Assembly (NCBI RefSeq): GCF_002831585.1
Contig: NZ_CP025113.1
Location: 682,001-746,000, forward strand
Origin: Bradyrhizobium sp. SK17
GTDB taxonomy: Bacteria; Pseudomonadota; Alphaproteobacteria; Rhizobiales; Xanthobacteraceae
Direction: 5' to 3'
Length of the DNA stretch: 64,000 nucleotides
Shown here: positions 62,261 to 64,000 of the stretch, one piece after another
Layout: each line of letters starts with the position of its first letter
How positions within the stretch are numbered: the first letter of the stretch is position 1
Program-made: the position numbers and the translations under genes
Notes under the pieces: generated by a model
What the model was told of the DNA's origin: nothing
Seen by the model: only the letters and a program-made list of their open reading frames with translations
The model's database searches: none

Positions 62261-63237
62261 TCAATTGTGCGATCGCGGGCCTCGGCCGCTGGGGCCGCGC
62301 GCTGGTCGAGGCCGCGCGCAAGGAGCCCCGGCTGAACATCATCCGCGCGGTGGAACCCGACAGCACCGGCGCCGCGAGCTTTTGCAAGGCGCACAATCTG
62401 GCGCTCGCGGCAAGCCTGGACGACGTCCTCGCCGATCCCGGCATCGATGCCGTGCTGCTGGCGACGCCGCATTCGCTGCACAAGCGCCAGGTGATCGCGG
62501 CGGCCAGTGCGGGCAAGCAGGTGTTTTGCGAGAAACCGCTGGCACTCCGGCGTGACGACGCCGCCGAGATGTTCGCGGCCTGCCGCAGCGCCGGCGTCAC
62601 TCTCGCGGTCGGGCATAACCGAAGGTTCTGGCCGTCGATGCAGGCACTGCGCGCGATCACAGCCAGCGGCGAGCTCGGCACGATCCTGCATGTCGAGGGC
62701 CACAACAGCAACGAGAACTCCCAGGCCGTCACGCAGGGCTGGCGGCTGTCGCCGGAGGAATCCCCGGGCGGCGGACTGACCGGCGCGGGACTGCATGTGC
62801 TCGACGGCTTCGTCAGCCTGCTAGGTCCCGCGCGCCGGGTCTACGCCCGGCTGAATGAACGTGAGGCCGGACCGCCACCGCTCGATACTGCAACTTTGGC
62901 GATTGAATTTGTGAATGGCGTCAGCGCAACCCTTGCGACAATCCGCGCAACACCGTTCTATTGGCGCGTGCATGTGTTCGGAACGAGGGGATCTGCCGAA
63001 GTGCTCGACGAGGTGACGATGGTGCTGCGGAGATCCGGCGAAGCACCCGCGACGACACGCTATCCCGCAGTCGACACGCTTGCCGCGGAACTCGTGGCCT
63101 TCGCCGACGCGGTCGAACGCAAGCAACCGTTCCCGGTCCCGGAAGCCGACGTGCTGGCGACGCTCGCCGCGTTCGAGGCCGCGCTGCAATCGATGCAGAC
63201 GGGACATCCGGTCGCCTGCCATATGGCATACCAGTGA
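62257..63237 (+). CDS. Gfo/Idh/MocA-family oxidoreductase
   Basis: NAD(P)-dependent dehydrogenase of 326 residues: cofactor fold CAIAGLGRWGRALVEAARK, the family EKP motif in FCEKPLALRR, and VGHNRRFWPSMQALR. Members act on sugars, polyols or amino sugars, and some on ketone/aldehyde acids. It is translationally coupled to the preceding dehydrogenase and ends six bases before the GntR gene. Confidence 0.9.
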   Translation: MINCAIAGLGRWGRALVEAARKEPRLNIIRAVEPDSTGAASFCKAHNLALAASLDDVLADPGIDAVLLATPHSLHKRQVIAAASAGKQVFCEKPLALRRDDAAEMFAACRSAGVTLAVGHNRRFWPSMQALRAITASGELGTILHVEGHNSNENSQAVTQGWRLSPEESPGGGLTGAGLHVLDGFVSLLGPARRVYARLNEREAGPPPLDTATLAIEFVNGVSATLATIRATPFYWRVHVFGTRGSAEVLDEVTMVLRRSGEAPATTRYPAVDTLAAELVAFADAVERKQPFPVPEADVLATLAAFEAALQSMQTGHPVACHMAYQ

Positions 63238-63243
63238 ACCGCC

Positions 63244-63999
63244 ATGTCTGAACAACCGGACCGAGCGAGATCGTCCCGCTACCGCGACATCGCCACCGGA
63301 CTGCAACGGGAGATTCGTCTCGGCACCTACGCCGTCGGCAATCTGCTGCCGACCGAAACCGAGCTGATGGCGAGCTACCAGGCCAGCCGCCAGACCGTGC
63401 GCGAGGCGCTGCGCATCCTGATCGACCAGGGCCTGATCGTGCGCCGCGCCGGGCTCGGCTCAGTGGTGATCGCTTCCGAGCCGCCGGTGCTGTTCACTCA
63501 CAGCGTCAAATCGCTCGGCGAGTGGCTGCGCTATTCCAACGAAACCTACCGCGATGTGGTCGGCAGCAGTGACATCGTTGCCGACCGCAAGCTTGCCGCG
63601 CTCTTGAAATGCGAGCCCGGCAAGAGCTGGTTCCTGATCGAGGCGGTGCGTCGCTCCGACCAGTTCGCCGCGCCGCTCGGCTGGACCGAGATCTACGTGC
63701 TGCGCCGGTTCGCCGATGTCGTGACCCGCAGCGACCACGGCCGCACCCCGGTGCATGAGCAGATCGCCAAGATGTACGGCCAGGTCACCGAGCGCGCGCA
63801 GATGGAGATCTTCGTGCGGGGCATGCCGGCGCCGATCGCCAAGGCGCTCGACGTCAAGACCGGATCGCCGGCGCTCACCGTGGTCCGCCGTTACTATGGC
63901 CAGCGCGAGGAACTGTTCGAGGTCACCATCACCACGCACCCCGAAGGGCGCTACACCTACACGATGGATATGCAGCGCTCGCTGCGGCCGAAGCTCTAG
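63244..63999 (+). CDS. GntR-family regulator with UTRA domain (HutC type)
   Basis: Regulator of 251 residues. The winged helix is YRDIATGLQREIRLGTYAVGNLLPTETELMASYQASRQTVREALRIL with LIVRRAGLGSVV; a UTRA effector domain (about residues 85-250) follows. The last codons reach the window edge and a stop TAG closes the frame at 63997-63999. It is the last gene of the run and the probable controller of both divergent promoters at 60.3 kb. Confidence 0.92.
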   Translation: MSEQPDRARSSRYRDIATGLQREIRLGTYAVGNLLPTETELMASYQASRQTVREALRILIDQGLIVRRAGLGSVVIASEPPVLFTHSVKSLGEWLRYSNETYRDVVGSSDIVADRKLAALLKCEPGKSWFLIEAVRRSDQFAAPLGWTEIYVLRRFADVVTRSDHGRTPVHEQIAKMYGQVTERAQMEIFVRGMPAPIAKALDVKTGSPALTVVRRYYGQREELFEVTITTHPEGRYTYTMDMQRSLRPKL

Positions 64000-64000
64000 C

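Overview
The window reads as chromosome of a high-GC alphaproteobacterium of the Nitrobacteraceae, most likely Bradyrhizobium or a close relative. The grounds are codon use, gene families (GcvA-like LysR regulators, a DUF1127 protein, many ABC importers, Bug-type binding protein, LapG-like BTLCP protease) and several families of imperfect palindromic intergenic repeats typical of that group. I found no rRNA, tRNA, CRISPR, insertion sequence or phage genes. This is a catabolic and transport-rich region of about 58 genes. Two genes are split by single-base frame breaks at short homopolymers.

Layout. 1-4.8 kb: a Zn alcohol dehydrogenase (cut by the window edge), an AidB-type acyl-CoA dehydrogenase, and a divergent short-chain dehydrogenase and enoyl-CoA hydratase. 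5-6 kb: GNAT acetyltransferase and a DUF1127 protein. 6-12.1 kb: LysR regulator followed by a tricarballylate-type operon (MFS symporter TcuC, flavoprotein TcuA, an inserted secreted alpha/beta hydrolase, Fe-S membrane protein TcuB). 12.2-14.9 kb: two paralogous amidohydrolases with a Rieske ferredoxin. 15-16.5 kb: secreted metallo-beta-lactamase-fold protein and a CinA-type amidohydrolase. 16.6-19.7 kb: type I secretion ABC and membrane-fusion genes. 19.8-21.6 kb: acyl-CoA thioesterase-like gene and LysR. 21.6-31.1 kb: a seven-gene oligopeptide-type ABC importer operon with an amidase and a GatC/AtzG-like small subunit embedded in it, and a second, divergent binding protein.

31.2-39.1 kb: a CHASE2 adenylate cyclase, a giant FecR-like/VCBS-repeat type I-secreted surface protein with a frame break in its 5' part, and a divergent LapG-like cysteine protease. 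With the type I secretion genes 14 kb away these resemble the parts of a releasable-adhesin system and are the most interesting group here. 39.2-46.0 kb: a complete Liv-type ABC importer with an acyl-CoA ligase. 46.3-48.6 kb: an ABC-2 type exporter pair. 48.8-50.9 kb: a phospholipase D-like protein with a 100-residue histone H1-like tail. 51-57.1 kb: an epoxide-hydrolase-like gene, an UlaG-like protein, a MerR regulator with a recognisable operator, an MFS drug transporter, an amidohydrolase and a tandem GNAT protein. 57.1-64 kb: a frame-broken M29 aminopeptidase, then a small catabolic locus (PcaB-like lyase, PcaC-like decarboxylase, Bug-type binding protein, two NAD(P) oxidoreductases, GntR regulator) whose divergent promoter carries two near-identical operator-like sites.

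How the parts fit: most of the window pairs an importer or binding protein with enzymes that hydrolyse, oxidise or CoA-activate the cargo, beside a LysR, MerR or GntR regulator. Palindromic repeats occupy many gene boundaries, including all three large gaps of the peptide-importer operon, and one is translated as the C-terminus of an amidohydrolase.
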